This document shows, piece by piece, positions 36,364 through 45,224 of a DNA stretch of 64,000 nucleotides. Below the pieces are notes generated by a model, which saw only the letters and a program-made list of their open reading frames with translations, had not been told where the DNA came from and made no database searches. The first letter of the stretch is position 1; the number at the start of each line of letters is the position of its first letter. This DNA comes from Methylorubrum rhodesianum. Its GTDB lineage: Bacteria > Pseudomonadota > Alphaproteobacteria > Rhizobiales > Beijerinckiaceae. The DNA lies in the NCBI RefSeq assembly GCF_014199985.1, contig NZ_JACHOS010000002.1, positions 186,001-250,000 of the forward strand, given 5' to 3'. The translations under genes and the position numbers were made by a program.

Positions 36364-36822
36364 TCAGGCGGGCGCGCCGTAGATCGCAGCGGCGCGGCCC
36401 TCGAACGCGTCCGTGAACTTGCGGAAGGCGCGGTCGAACATCGTGCCCATCAGGAGGCCGAGGGTGCGGCTTTTGAACTCGTAGGTAATGAAGAAGTCGA
36501 CCTCACAGCCGCCGCCCTCCGCATCGCGGAACGACCAGCGGTTCTCAAGGTGCTTGAACGGCCCGTCGATGTACTCGGCGGTGATCTTGCGGTTGTCGCG
36601 GTCGAGGCTCACGCGGGTGGTGAAGCGCTCGCGGATCGCCTTGTAGCCGACGCCCATCTCCGCGACACGCACCTGGGTGCCGTTCGGCCCCTCGGCGTCG
36701 CGCAGCACGCGCAGCGACTCGCAGAGCGGCAGGAACTCGGGATAGCGCTCGATGTCGGCGACGAGATCGTACATCTGCGTCGCGGAGTGACGCACTTTCC
36801 TCGTGATGCGGAAGGAGGGCAT
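36364..36822 (-). CDS. COQ10/RatA-type START-domain protein
   Basis: This 152-residue protein has the polyketide cyclase/START fold of the COQ10 family, which binds ubiquinone and helps respiration; the bacterial RatA name refers to a proposed ribosome-association role in E. coli. Recognisable segments are MYDLVADIERYPEFLPLCES near the N-terminus, PFKHLENRWSF and VDFFITYEFKSRTLGLLMG. It follows lipA on the same strand, only six bases after its stop. The lipA-COQ10 pair is conserved in alphaproteobacteria and often lies beside the pyruvate dehydrogenase genes. Confidence 0.92.
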   Translation of the reverse strand: MPSFRITRKVRHSATQMYDLVADIERYPEFLPLCESLRVLRDAEGPNGTQVRVAEMGVGYKAIRERFTTRVSLDRDNRKITAEYIDGPFKHLENRWSFRDAEGGGCEVDFFITYEFKSRTLGLLMGTMFDRAFRKFTDAFEGRAAAIYGAPA

Positions 36823-36828
36823 TCGGGC

Positions 36829-37833
36829 TCAGGCGCTGACGGCGACGGGGGCGGGTCCGAGCTTGGCCAGGCGGGCAGCCTTCAGCCGGGCGAAATCCTC
36901 CCCGGCATGATGCGACGAGCGCGTGAGCGGCGTCGCCGAGACCAGCAGGAAGCCCTTGGCATAGGCCGTGGTCTCGTAGGCTTTGAACTCATCCGGCGGC
37001 ACGAAGCGCACGACCTCATGGTGTTTGCGGGTAGGCTGCAGATATTGGCCGATGGTGAGGAAGTCGACCTCTGCCGAGCGCAGATCGTCCATGAGCTGCA
37101 GGACTTCGTTCCGCTCTTCACCGAGACCGACCATGATCCCGGATTTCGTGAAGATCGTCGGATCGAGTTCCTTGACCCGCTGCAGCAGCCGCACGGAATG
37201 GAAGTAACGGGCACCGGGCCGCACGGTCACATACTTGCCGGGTACGGTCTCGAGGTTGTGGTTGAACACGTCGGGCTTGGCCGCGACCACGATTTCGAGG
37301 GCGCCGGGCTTCCGCAGGAAGTCGGGCGTCAGGATCTCCACGGTCGTGCCGGGGCTCGCCCGGCGGATCGCGGCGATCGTGCGCGAGAAATGCTCGGCGC
37401 CGCCGTCCTTGAGATCGTCGCGATCCACCGAGGTGACAACGACGTGGTGCAGTCCGAGCTTGGCCACCGCATCCGCAACCTTCTCCGGCTCGGCCGCGTC
37501 GAGCGCTTCCGGGAGGCCGGTGCGCACATTGCAGAACGAGCAGGCGCGGGTGCAGGTGTCGCCCATGATCATGAAGGTGGCGTGCCGCTTCTCCCAGCAC
37601 TCGCCGATATTGGGGCAGCCCGCCTCCTCGCAGACGGTGACGAGATTGTTGGCGCGGACGATGTCCTTGGTCTCGGCCCACAGCTTGGAGCCCGGCGCCT
37701 TCACCCGGATCCAGTCCGGCTTGCGCTGGATGGCGGTGTCGGGCCGGTGCGCCTTCTCGGGATGGCGCGGGCGCGCGGGCACATCCAGCTTGGGCCGGGT
37801 GTCGTTGTTCAGAAGATCGAGGACGACGGCCAT
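36829..37833 (-). CDS. lipA: Lipoyl synthase LipA
   Basis: LipA inserts two sulfur atoms into protein-bound octanoyl groups to make lipoate, needed by the pyruvate and 2-oxoglutarate dehydrogenases and the glycine cleavage system. The 334-residue protein carries the auxiliary cluster cysteines C68, C73 and C79 ([13 protein letters not shown]) and the radical-SAM triad C94, C98 and C101 (CTRACSFC). Other landmarks are [22 protein letters not shown] and SGIMVGLGE. The ATG at 37833 gives the family start [10 protein letters not shown]. Its product would lipoylate both the E2 and the lipoyl-bearing E1beta encoded about 10 kb away. Confidence 0.97.
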   Translation of the reverse strand: MAVVLDLLNNDTRPKLDVPARPRHPEKAHRPDTAIQRKPDWIRVKAPGSKLWAETKDIVRANNLVTVCEEAGCPNIGECWEKRHATFMIMGDTCTRACSFCNVRTGLPEALDAAEPEKVADAVAKLGLHHVVVTSVDRDDLKDGGAEHFSRTIAAIRRASPGTTVEILTPDFLRKPGALEIVVAAKPDVFNHNLETVPGKYVTVRPGARYFHSVRLLQRVKELDPTIFTKSGIMVGLGEERNEVLQLMDDLRSAEVDFLTIGQYLQPTRKHHEVVRFVPPDEFKAYETTAYAKGFLLVSATPLTRSSHHAGEDFARLKAARLAKLGPAPVAVSA

Positions 37834-37967
37834 GGCGATGCGGGGTGAGCCTTTCGGGAGCCGGGCCGGTCCGGCCGGCCGCGCCCCTGACTTAAGGCCT
37901 CGGGCCCCCTGCGCATAGGCCGGGGGCGACAACCCGCCTCGGCCGTAACCCTGCGAAGTGACAGTTT

Positions 37968-38705
37968 CTAGTGCTTGTCGCGCCCGGGGGACGAGGCGTA
38001 GCGGGCCGGGCCGGGGATGCGCAGTTCGGGGCTGTTCGGAGCGGTGTACTCGGCGGTCAGCGTCGGCTGGACACGGCCCGTGAGCGGCAGGCCGATCATG
38101 CCCGAACTGGCGGCGGCGACTTGGAGCGGCATGAGGCGACCGGAGGCGGTCTGGACCACGGCGCGGGGCTGGACCGCCGGGAGGTAACCCTCGCGGTCGC
38201 TCTTCTCGTAGAAGACGTTGCCGCCAGCGGCGGCGACGTAGTGCATGTTGTTGTACGGGAACTTGTAGCCGGCGGTATGGAAGTGGAGGGCCGGGCCCAC
38301 CCCTTCGTGGCGCTTGCCCGACAGCAGCGCATCCGCGACCTTCTCCAGGCGCGGCCGGTCCTGATCGCGCACGGGCTTGGTGAGCACGCCGTTGGCGAAT
38401 TGCCGCTTCTGGCCGACGACCTCGCAGATCCGGCCGGGATAGGCCGGTGCATCCAGGCGGTTCATCACCACGGTGCCGACGGCGAGCAGGCCCTCCTCGT
38501 CACTGCGGATCGACTCGAAGTACATCGCCCGGGCGAGGCATTCCTTGTCGGCGGCGGTCGGCGCCTGCACGACCTTGGCGTTCGTTGCGATCGAACCCGT
38601 TGTCAGCTCAGCCTGATGCGGAAGCAGGCCACATCCCCCGAGACCCGATCCGGTCAGCGCCAGCCCGAAGAGGCAGAGAAGACGGTAGGTCCGGTCGGCT
38701 TGCAT
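37968..38705 (-). CDS. SleB-type cell wall hydrolase, probable lipoprotein
   Basis: This is a 245-residue exported protein. From the ATG at 38705 a signal peptide ends in the lipobox-like LTGSGLGGC, suggesting membrane anchoring. The Hydrolase_2 (SleB) domain follows with [30 protein letters not shown] and [18 protein letters not shown], then [19 protein letters not shown]. SleB-type enzymes are lytic transglycosylase-like and act on peptidoglycan. A longer frame upstream of 38705 has no ribosome site and no export signal. The C-terminal 60 residues after the domain are Pro/Ala-rich and not assigned. Confidence 0.9.
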   Translation of the reverse strand: MQADRTYRLLCLFGLALTGSGLGGCGLLPHQAELTTGSIATNAKVVQAPTAADKECLARAMYFESIRSDEEGLLAVGTVVMNRLDAPAYPGRICEVVGQKRQFANGVLTKPVRDQDRPRLEKVADALLSGKRHEGVGPALHFHTAGYKFPYNNMHYVAAAGGNVFYEKSDREGYLPAVQPRAVVQTASGRLMPLQVAAASSGMIGLPLTGRVQPTLTAEYTAPNSPELRIPGPARYASSPGRDKH

Positions 38706-38913
38706 GCAGGCTCCTGAAGGCTGACGACGCTGGATAGCCAAGCTGGACCATTCCACCCACAGGAGCAAAGAAACTGTTAAGCCTGGACCTCGAATCCAGG
38801 GAGGTGTGTCCTTTGGCACACGCCCACCCGCGTGCTGCCCTCGCCACCGATTGAACGGAGTGACGAGCTTGAGCGTTGTTCGCGCTGGAGCATCGTCAGG
38901 GAAGGGCCGGCCC

Positions 38914-39129
38914 ATGGTGGAAGCGAGTGCGGAATCGCCGGTCGCCTTCGATGAGCGGATGCGCGAGGAGGCGGCCGCGGCCGGCCGCGCGGCGCTGGAG
39001 GCTTCTCTACAGCGCTTCACGCTCGAGCAGCGCGACGCGTTCTGGAATGCGATCGGCCTCTATTACTCCACCCGCCGCCATCCCGGCGCGGACGAGGCCG
39101 CGGTGCAAGCCGCGGTGACGCCTTCCTGA
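38914..39129 (+). CDS. Hypothetical helical protein, 71 aa
   Basis: No family was recognised. From the ATG at 38914 the protein is acidic and helical ([20 protein letters not shown], then [20 protein letters not shown]), with two predicted amphipathic helices and no export signal. A GGGAAGGG stretch upstream may be its ribosome site; an earlier in-frame ATG at 38806 is possible but gives a poor N-terminus. It ends 22 bases before the sorbosone dehydrogenase start and is probably cotranscribed. Confidence 0.55.
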   Translation: MVEASAESPVAFDERMREEAAAAGRAALEASLQRFTLEQRDAFWNAIGLYYSTRRHPGADEAAVQAAVTPS

Positions 39130-39151
39130 TCTCTCCGCTTCGAGGATTTTC

Positions 39152-40498
39152 ATGCGCACCTCCGCCAAGATCGGCCTGGCCGCCCTCGCCGTGGTGCTGC
39201 TCGGGGGAGCGGCGTTCTTCCGCTTCGTCGTCTATCCCGAATCCGCCTCGCTCGACGTGGCTGCGAGCAGCGGCGCGAGCCCGACCCTGCCGGCGCCGAA
39301 CCCGACGCTGATGCCGACCGTCAACATCGCCCGGGTGGCAGGCTGGTCGGAGGGCGCCAAGCCGAAGGCGGCGAAGGGCCTGAGCGTCGCCCGGTTCGCC
39401 AGTGGACTGGATCATCCGCGCTGGCCCTATGTCCTACCCAACGGCGACGTGCTCGTTGCCGAGAGCCAAGCGCCGAAGTCCGGCGATCATTCCACCAGCA
39501 TCACCGATTGGGTCGCCGACAAGGTGAAGAGCATGGCAGGGGCCGGCGGCGCCAGCGCCGACCGCATCGTGCTCCTGCGCGACCGGGACGGCGACGGCGC
39601 GGCCGAGGAACGCCACGTCTTCCTCAAGGGGCTGACATCCCCCTTCGGGATGGCCCTCGTCGGATCCGACCTCTACGTGGCGAATGCCGACGCGCTCGTC
39701 CGCATCCCCTATTCCGAGGGACAGACCGAGATCACGGCAACCCCGGAAAAGGTCGTCGACCTGCCCGCTGGGATCAATCACCACTGGACGAAGAACGTCG
39801 CGGCGAGCCCGGACGGCCAGAGGCTCTTCATCACCGTCGGCTCGAACAGCAATGTCGGCGAGAACGGCCTCGATATCGAGAAGGGCCGGGCCGCGATCTG
39901 GGAATACACCCTCGCCACCGGAGCGATGCGGGAATACGCCACCGGCCTGCGCAACCCGAACGGCCTCGCCTTCGAGCCCATGACGGGCGCATTGTGGACG
40001 GCGGTGAACGAGCGCGACGAGATCGGCAGCGATCTCGTGCCGGACTACGTCACCCACGTGCAAGAGGGCGCCTTCTACGGCTGGCCCTGGAGCTATTGGG
40101 GCGCGCATGTCGACGAGCGGGTGCAGCCGCCGCAGCCGGATAAGGTGAAGCTGGCCGTCGCGCCCGACTACGCCGTCGGCACGCACACGGCATCCCTCGG
40201 CATCGCCTTCTCGATGGGCTCGAACCTGCCGGATGCCTGGAAGAGCGGCTTGTTCGTCGCCCAGCACGGCTCGTGGAATCGCCGTCCGAAGAGCGGCTAC
40301 AAGGTGATCTACATCCCGTTCCACGACGGAAAACCCGCTGGCGCGCCGGTCGATGCGCTGACGGGCTTTCTCAACGCCGACGAGAAGGCGCAGGGACGTC
40401 CGGTCGGCGTGGCGATCGACAGGGCCGGCGCGCTGCTGGTGACGGACGATGTCGGGAACACGGTGTGGCGGGTCGCCGCCGCAGCAGCGTCCAATTGA
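39152..40498 (+). CDS. PQQ-type sorbosone/sugar dehydrogenase family protein, membrane anchored
   Basis: This is a 448-residue protein of the L-sorbosone dehydrogenase / soluble glucose dehydrogenase (six-bladed propeller) family, which use pyrroloquinoline quinone. A single N-terminal hydrophobic helix ([21 protein letters not shown]) looks like an uncleaved anchor, placing the domain in the periplasm. Family landmarks are [53 protein letters not shown] and the C-terminal [11 protein letters not shown]. The ATG has a GAGG site. The substrate is not known. PQQ would come from genes elsewhere. Confidence 0.88.
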   Translation: MRTSAKIGLAALAVVLLGGAAFFRFVVYPESASLDVAASSGASPTLPAPNPTLMPTVNIARVAGWSEGAKPKAAKGLSVARFASGLDHPRWPYVLPNGDVLVAESQAPKSGDHSTSITDWVADKVKSMAGAGGASADRIVLLRDRDGDGAAEERHVFLKGLTSPFGMALVGSDLYVANADALVRIPYSEGQTEITATPEKVVDLPAGINHHWTKNVAASPDGQRLFITVGSNSNVGENGLDIEKGRAAIWEYTLATGAMREYATGLRNPNGLAFEPMTGALWTAVNERDEIGSDLVPDYVTHVQEGAFYGWPWSYWGAHVDERVQPPQPDKVKLAVAPDYAVGTHTASLGIAFSMGSNLPDAWKSGLFVAQHGSWNRRPKSGYKVIYIPFHDGKPAGAPVDALTGFLNADEKAQGRPVGVAIDRAGALLVTDDVGNTVWRVAAAAASN

Positions 40499-40520
40499 TC
40501 CGGCTGCGCGCCGTCAGACG

Positions 40521-41156
40521 TCAGTACAGATCGCCGTAACCCGGGCCGACGCCGTAACCGTCGTCGAACACGTCCCGATGACGGCGGGCGGGCGGGCCGT
40601 ACGCCTCGTCCTCCCAGGCTCGACCGCGCGAACGCACCGCCACAACACCCTCGTCGTTGCCGTAGCCGCGCCGAACCGAGCGGATCCGCGGGGACCTCTC
40701 GACCTCCGCCACCGGAGCCTCCCCAACGCTGCCCTCGATGACGACGCGGGTGTTGGCCATCTTCTGCTGCTTCACCAGGGCGAACAGCGTGGCGGCGTTG
40801 CGCTGCGAGAGGCGAACACAGCCATGCGAGGCGGCGCGGCCGAGCCGGCGGGTATGGGTGGTTCCGTGGATCGCGTGGCCGACCTGGGTGAAGAAGATCG
40901 CGTGTGGCATCGGCGCATTGTCCCACTCGCGGGAGAAGTGGCTCTTCTCCATGCGGAACGGCCGGTAGCTGCCGTTCGGCGTGTCGTGATCCGCGACCCC
41001 CGTCGACACGGGCCAGTTGTAGCGGGGCGCGCCGTCGACCACGACGCTCATGCGCTGAGCATCCTTGTCGACGGCGATGACGAGATCGGCCCGGGCCGCC
41101 GGGGCTGCGGCCATCAGGGTCAGGCTCGCGAGAAACGTGAGGAGAGGCAAGCGCAT
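40521..41156 (-). CDS. L,D-transpeptidase (YkuD family), exported
   Basis: This 211-residue periplasmic enzyme would make 3-3 cross-links in peptidoglycan or attach proteins to it. The signal peptide (LLTFLASLTLMAAAPAARA) is followed by the YkuD catalytic domain with the active-site sequence HGTTHTRRLGRAASHGCVRL in outline, containing H111 and the nucleophile C113. After the domain a 60-residue tail is rich in Arg, Gly and Tyr (GYGVGPGYGDLY). It is convergent with the sorbosone dehydrogenase gene. With the SleB-type hydrolase nearby it gives this accessory stretch two cell-wall enzymes. Confidence 0.93.
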   Translation of the reverse strand: MRLPLLTFLASLTLMAAAPAARADLVIAVDKDAQRMSVVVDGAPRYNWPVSTGVADHDTPNGSYRPFRMEKSHFSREWDNAPMPHAIFFTQVGHAIHGTTHTRRLGRAASHGCVRLSQRNAATLFALVKQQKMANTRVVIEGSVGEAPVAEVERSPRIRSVRRGYGNDEGVVAVRSRGRAWEDEAYGPPARRHRDVFDDGYGVGPGYGDLY

Positions 41157-41254
41157 GGCGATCGTTCCGAATTCGATGCCTGCAAAATGCGCTCCTCACG
41201 CCGCGCTTCAAGCGGTGCGTCTCAACGCCACGAACGCGACGTCGCCGCCGGCCT

Positions 41255-41515
41255 TCACCAGTTCGGCGACGTGCTGCGGACGAAACCGCGGGAAATAAGG
41301 CGGCTGTTCTCCCGCGCCCGGCGTTCGGCCTCCATCAGGTCCGACAATGCGTCGGTGATGGCGCAGCGGAGAGCAATTCCCGCATCGCCCTGCGTGCTGC
41401 TGAGGTAGGCCTGGGCGATCTCCTCGACTGGGCATGTCGTAGCCCTCTCCGGTCCCGGATCCGCGAAGCGGGCGGACGAACCGCGGCCGCGCTCGGCCGT
41501 CTGGGGCTTGGGCAT
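41255..41515 (-). CDS. Hypothetical protein, 86 aa
   Basis: No family was recognised. The ATG at 41515 has a good GGAGAGAG ribosome site. The N-terminal 30 residues are polar and probably disordered (PKPQTAERGRGSSARF). The rest is helical, with CPVEEIAQAYLSSTQGD and ITDALSDLMEAERRARENS. There is no signal peptide or membrane segment. It stands alone about 100 bases upstream of the L,D-transpeptidase gene on the same strand. Confidence 0.6.
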   Translation of the reverse strand: MPKPQTAERGRGSSARFADPGPERATTCPVEEIAQAYLSSTQGDAGIALRCAITDALSDLMEAERRARENSRLISRGFVRSTSPNW

Positions 41516-41632
41516 GGTCTCTCTCCGACTCGGCATGAGAACGAAGATAGAACATACCGAAACGGTTAACGAGACCTTACCGGGATCGATCGAGGCTGTG
41601 GACATCCTGGCCGGCGGACGGCCTTCATGTCC

Positions 41633-42133
41633 TCAGCGCAGGCCGGACCCGCTGAGCGGGTCGAAATAGGCGTCCGTCGGCCGGCGGGAGAAGCCGCTCC
41701 CGGAAATGCCGGCGCCCGACGGTGCGCCCCCTCCGCCGGTTCCGATGCTGCCTGTCACGTCGTCCAGCGGCCGCTGCGGCGAGCGCCCGATCCCACTGCC
41801 CCCGGACGTTTGGCCGCCGCTGCCGGAAGCGGCGGAGACGCCGCCGCCGAAACTCAACCCGCCCGCGTTGGTGGCGATCCCCGGCCTCGACGTACCGAGG
41901 CCGGACACTCCCGACGCGCCGCCGAAGCTCAAGCCGCCAGGATTGGCGATGGCCATCGCCGGGGTCGGTGCCGCGACCGTGGCGACCGTCGAGGTCGGAC
42001 CGAAGGGAAGACCGGGCGCAGTGAAGCCGGACGGCAGACCGTTGCCGGCAGAGGTTTGTGCCAGGGCGGGGAGCCCGCCCAGCCCCAGGCTGACAATGAC
42101 CAGGCCGAACCGAAGCGTCCCAATCGTCGCCAT
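41633..42133 (-). CDS. Exported Gly/Ser-rich protein, 166 aa
   Basis: No family was recognised. A strong ribosome site (GGAAGGAG) precedes the ATG at 42133. A signal peptide (GLVIVSLGLGGLPALAQ) leads into a low-complexity Gly/Ser/Ala/Pro sequence in which the phrase GGLSFGG occurs twice (NPGGLSFGGASG and NAGGLSFGGGVS). It ends in the more ordered RRPTDAYFDPLSGSGLR. Such proteins are probably disordered envelope or surface components. The frame continues upstream, but only this start has an export signal and ribosome site. Confidence 0.68.
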   Translation of the reverse strand: MATIGTLRFGLVIVSLGLGGLPALAQTSAGNGLPSGFTAPGLPFGPTSTVATVAAPTPAMAIANPGGLSFGGASGVSGLGTSRPGIATNAGGLSFGGGVSAASGSGGQTSGGSGIGRSPQRPLDDVTGSIGTGGGGAPSGAGISGSGFSRRPTDAYFDPLSGSGLR

Positions 42134-42434
42134 CGCAATCTCCTTCCGCGCCGGCGTTCCTGCGCATGCAGGGCCAACGCCGCATCGGAGAGGCGGTTTC
42201 GGATGCCGCCGAGGCACTGGACGCTGCCGTACGGGTTCGATCGCCCCAACGAGGGATGTCTTTCGCCAGCACAGAATCGATCCATCGGCTGCGCCCCGCG
42301 CCATGACTTCATCCGGAGTATCCGGCAGGAGGCCTCGACCGATTGCGCCGGCGGCGGACGAACGGCCAGACCGTGTAAGGACTCTTTCGGCTAAGTTGAC
42401 GGTGACACCGACGTTCTCACCGCTGGTTTCCGTC
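42134..42434. other. 301-base divergent promoter region
   Basis: It separates the Gly-rich exported gene (minus) from the DUF1275 gene (plus) and should hold both promoters. The long frames that cross it are continuations of the two flanking frames. No hairpin, operator-like palindrome or small gene was found that stands out. Confidence 0.35.
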
Positions 42435-43142
42435 ATGCTCGTCCACGAAGGTCAGAACCGCACGCCGGGCATCGACCGCCGCCTCGCCGCCTCGTTCGCA
42501 GGCATCGCGGGTGCGCTCAATGCCGCCGGCTTCTGCGCCTTCGGGACGTTCTCCTCGAACATGACCGGCAACGTCTCGGCGCTCGCCGATCACCTCGGTC
42601 TCGGCGAGATGGCGCTCGCACTGCCGATCCTGGCTCTCATCGTCGCCTTCATGGCGGGGGCCATGGGCGCGACGCTGCTCATCAACGCGGGCCGCCAGCA
42701 CCGACTGAGCGGCGTCTACGCCTACAGCGTGCTGACGGAGGCCCTGTTGCTCGTCAGCCTCGGCCTCCTCGGCCTCGGCCTGCCCGCAGGATGGCAGGGT
42801 GCCGTTCTCGTGACGGGGCTCAGCTTCCTGCTCGGACTGCAGAATGCGACGATCACGCAGATCACCGATGCGCGGGTGCGGACGACCCATGTGACCGGCA
42901 TGGTGACGGATCTCGGCATCGCTCTCGCTCACCGGCTGTCGCTGGGCCGCGACACGTCGGGTCCGGATCGGGAAAAGATCCGACTCTACGGCGTGACGGT
43001 GGCGGCCTTCCTCGCCGGCGGCGTCACCGGTGTGATGGCATGGCGTGCTCTCGGCAGCGCCCTCCTGTTCGTCGCCGCGGGATTGCTGACCCTGATGGCG
43101 CTCCCCGGCATCGCCTCGGCCCGTCGCGCGAACGCGTCCTGA
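42435..43142 (+). CDS. DUF1275 (YoaK family) membrane protein
   Basis: This is a 235-residue integral membrane protein with about six hydrophobic helices. The DUF1275 signature is clear: ASFAGIAGALNAAGFCAFGTFSSNMTGN in outline near the N-terminus and GLQNATITQITDARVRTTHVTG in the centre. The function of the family is not established; a small-molecule transport role has been suggested. The ATG at 42435 is chosen because the DUF1275 sequence starts soon after it; no strong ribosome site is visible. It is the only gene of its transcript here. Confidence 0.88.
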   Translation: MLVHEGQNRTPGIDRRLAASFAGIAGALNAAGFCAFGTFSSNMTGNVSALADHLGLGEMALALPILALIVAFMAGAMGATLLINAGRQHRLSGVYAYSVLTEALLLVSLGLLGLGLPAGWQGAVLVTGLSFLLGLQNATITQITDARVRTTHVTGMVTDLGIALAHRLSLGRDTSGPDREKIRLYGVTVAAFLAGGVTGVMAWRALGSALLFVAAGLLTLMALPGIASARRANAS

Positions 43143-43258
43143 GACCGTTTCAGGGCAGGCCGCGCCGACACGACGACTGCGTCGATGACGGCGGCAGGCG
43201 CCCGTGTATCGGGCGCCGATGCCTTCGAGACGCGCCGCGCCGAGTGACCGACGGCGCC

Positions 43259-43411
43259 TTACTCGTGCTCCTCGCGGAACACGAAATAGCTCAGCGGGCC
43301 GGCACAGAGGAACAGCAGGAGAAGCGTTACGTAGAGATGAACCTGCATCACCGTCAAAGATGCGTAGATGCACGCAAGTCCGACGATGAGCAGGAGAAGA
43401 CGTAGGATCAT
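43259..43411 (-). CDS. Small two-helix membrane protein, 50 aa
   Basis: From the ATG at 43411 the frame gives a short protein with two hydrophobic helices (LRLLLLIVGLACIYASLTVM and VTLLLLFLCAGPLSYFVF) and a charged end REEHE. A GTG-started longer form from 43513 is possible. The ribosome site is weak. Hydrophobic helices can arise by chance in such sequences, but the balanced polar ends and clean stop make a real small membrane protein plausible. Confidence 0.5.
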   Translation of the reverse strand: MILRLLLLIVGLACIYASLTVMQVHLYVTLLLLFLCAGPLSYFVFREEHE

Positions 43412-43576
43412 GGATTGGCCGATCTTCGCACCGAGGGCGCTTGGCCCCCGGTATACGAGGAGCCTTATCGGGTGAGATTCAACCAAAGCGTATACGGCGG
43501 CGACCGATACCACCGTCCACCGCTAAATTTCACCGTCCCGCTCGCGTGAGGCGAGAGCGCGGGATGACATCAAACA

Positions 43577-43624
43577 GAAGGGGGCGCGGGAGCCGGCCGC
43601 CAAGCCCGCTCCCGCGCCCCCTTC
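43577..43624 (-). terminator. Perfect 17-bp hairpin terminator after lpdA
   Basis: The arms at 43577-43593 and 43608-43624 are perfectly complementary over 17 bases (GAAGGGGGCGCGGGAGC) around a 14-base loop. It begins 28 bases after the lpdA stop, and on the minus strand it is followed by TGTTTGATG. It ends the pyruvate dehydrogenase transcript. Confidence 0.88.
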
Positions 43625-43651
43625 GAAGCCAACCGGCCCGCGCCGAACCCG

Positions 43652-45091
43652 TCAGGTGTGGATCACCCGGCCATAAGCATCGAGTACGCTCTCGTGCATC
43701 ATCTCCGAGAGCGTCGGATGCGGGAAGACCGTGTGCATCAGCTCTTCCTCGGTCGTCTCGAGGGTCATCGCGATGACGTAGCCCTGAATCAGCTCGGTCA
43801 CCTCGGCGCCGATCATGTGGGCACCGAGCAATTGGCCGGTCTTGGCGTCGAAGATCGTCTTGATGAGTCCGTCCGGCTCGCCGAGCGCGATCGCCTTGCC
43901 GTTGCCGGAGAAGGGAAAGCGGCCGACCTTGATCGAGAGGCCGAGATCCTTGGCTTTCCCCTCGGTGATGCCGACGCTGGCGATCTGCGGGTGGCAATAG
44001 GTGCAGCCGGGGATTTTGCCCTTGTCCATCGGGTGCGTGTGCAGGCCCTTGATCGTCTCGATGCAGATCACGCCCTCGTGCTCGGCCTTGTGGGCGAGCA
44101 TCGGCGGACCAGCGACGTCGCCGATGGCGTAGACGCCCGGAACGTTGGTGCGGCCGAGCCCGTCGGTCACGACGACACCGCGCTCGATCTTCACCCCGAG
44201 CTTCTCAAGCCCGAGATTCTCGATGTTGCCGACGACGCCGACGGCGGAGATCAGCTTCTCGGCGGTGAGCTGCTGCGTCTTGCCCTTATCGTCCTCGACC
44301 GTGGCCGTCACCGAATCGGCGCCCTTCTCGACCTTCGTGACCTTGGCGCCGGTGAGGATCTTGATGCCCTGCTTCTCGAAACGCTTGCGGGCGAGGCCGG
44401 CGATCTCCGCATCCTCGACCGGCAGGATCTGCGGCAGCAACTCGATCACCGTCACCTCGGCGCCCATGGTGCGGTAGAAGGAGGCGAACTCGATGCCGAT
44501 GGCACCCGATCCCATGACCAGCAGGCTCTTGGGCATCTTTTCCGGGACCATGGCCTCGTAATAGGTCCAGATCTGCTTCTTGTCGGGCTCGATGCCGGGC
44601 AGCACGCGCGGCCGAGCGCCGGTCGCGACGATGATGTGCTTGGCCGAATAGGTGCCCGCGCCCTTGGCGCCCTTCGGGGCTTCCGCGCGCTTGGTCTCCT
44701 TGACGGTGACCTTGCCGGGCTCGTTGCCCTTGGCCGCCGCCTCGATCGAGGCCTCGCCCCAGATCACGTCGACCTTGTTCTTCTTCAGCAGCATGCCGAC
44801 GCCGCCGTTGAGCCGGCCCGACACGCCGCGCGAGCGCTTGACGATGGCGGCCGCGTCGAAGCTGACCTCCTTGGCCGACAGCCCGTAATCGGCAGCGTGT
44901 TGCATGTAGTGGTAGATCTCGGCCGAGCGCAGCAGTGCCTTGGTCGGGATGCAGCCCCAGTTCAGGCAGATTCCGCCGAGATGTTCCCGATCGACCACCG
45001 CGGTTTTGAAGCCGAGCTGCGCCGCGCGGATCGCGGTGACGTAGCCGCCGGGGCCCGCGCCGATGATGAGGACGTCGTAGGTTTCGGACAT
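43652..45091 (-). CDS. lpdA: Dihydrolipoyl dehydrogenase (E3)
   Basis: E3 reoxidises the dihydrolipoyl groups of E2 with FAD and NAD. The 479-residue protein has the FAD-binding motif DVLIIGAGPGGYVTAIRAAQLG, the redox-active disulfide in GGICLNWGCIPTKALL, the NAD-binding GSGAIGIEFASFYRTMG and the C-terminal interface with HPHPTLSEMMHE, where His and Glu form the catalytic pair. A 15-residue Lys/Glu/Ala insertion near residues 125-145 (KGNEPGKVTVKET) is longer than in E. coli but common in alphaproteobacteria. It is the last gene of the eno-ftsB-pdh group and lies 133 bases after pdhC. Confidence 0.97.
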   Translation of the reverse strand: MSETYDVLIIGAGPGGYVTAIRAAQLGFKTAVVDREHLGGICLNWGCIPTKALLRSAEIYHYMQHAADYGLSAKEVSFDAAAIVKRSRGVSGRLNGGVGMLLKKNKVDVIWGEASIEAAAKGNEPGKVTVKETKRAEAPKGAKGAGTYSAKHIIVATGARPRVLPGIEPDKKQIWTYYEAMVPEKMPKSLLVMGSGAIGIEFASFYRTMGAEVTVIELLPQILPVEDAEIAGLARKRFEKQGIKILTGAKVTKVEKGADSVTATVEDDKGKTQQLTAEKLISAVGVVGNIENLGLEKLGVKIERGVVVTDGLGRTNVPGVYAIGDVAGPPMLAHKAEHEGVICIETIKGLHTHPMDKGKIPGCTYCHPQIASVGITEGKAKDLGLSIKVGRFPFSGNGKAIALGEPDGLIKTIFDAKTGQLLGAHMIGAEVTELIQGYVIAMTLETTEEELMHTVFPHPTLSEMMHESVLDAYGRVIHT

Positions 45092-45224
45092 TCAGCTCTC
45101 CGCGCGTTCCCCTCCCCCTGGCGGGAGGGCGGTGTGGGGCGGCACGGAAAGCGCCGCGCCGCGTGTCCTGCACGTTGCCGGTCCCCGAGCCCTCCGAAGA
45201 GAAGGCATCAGGGGCCGGGCACCG

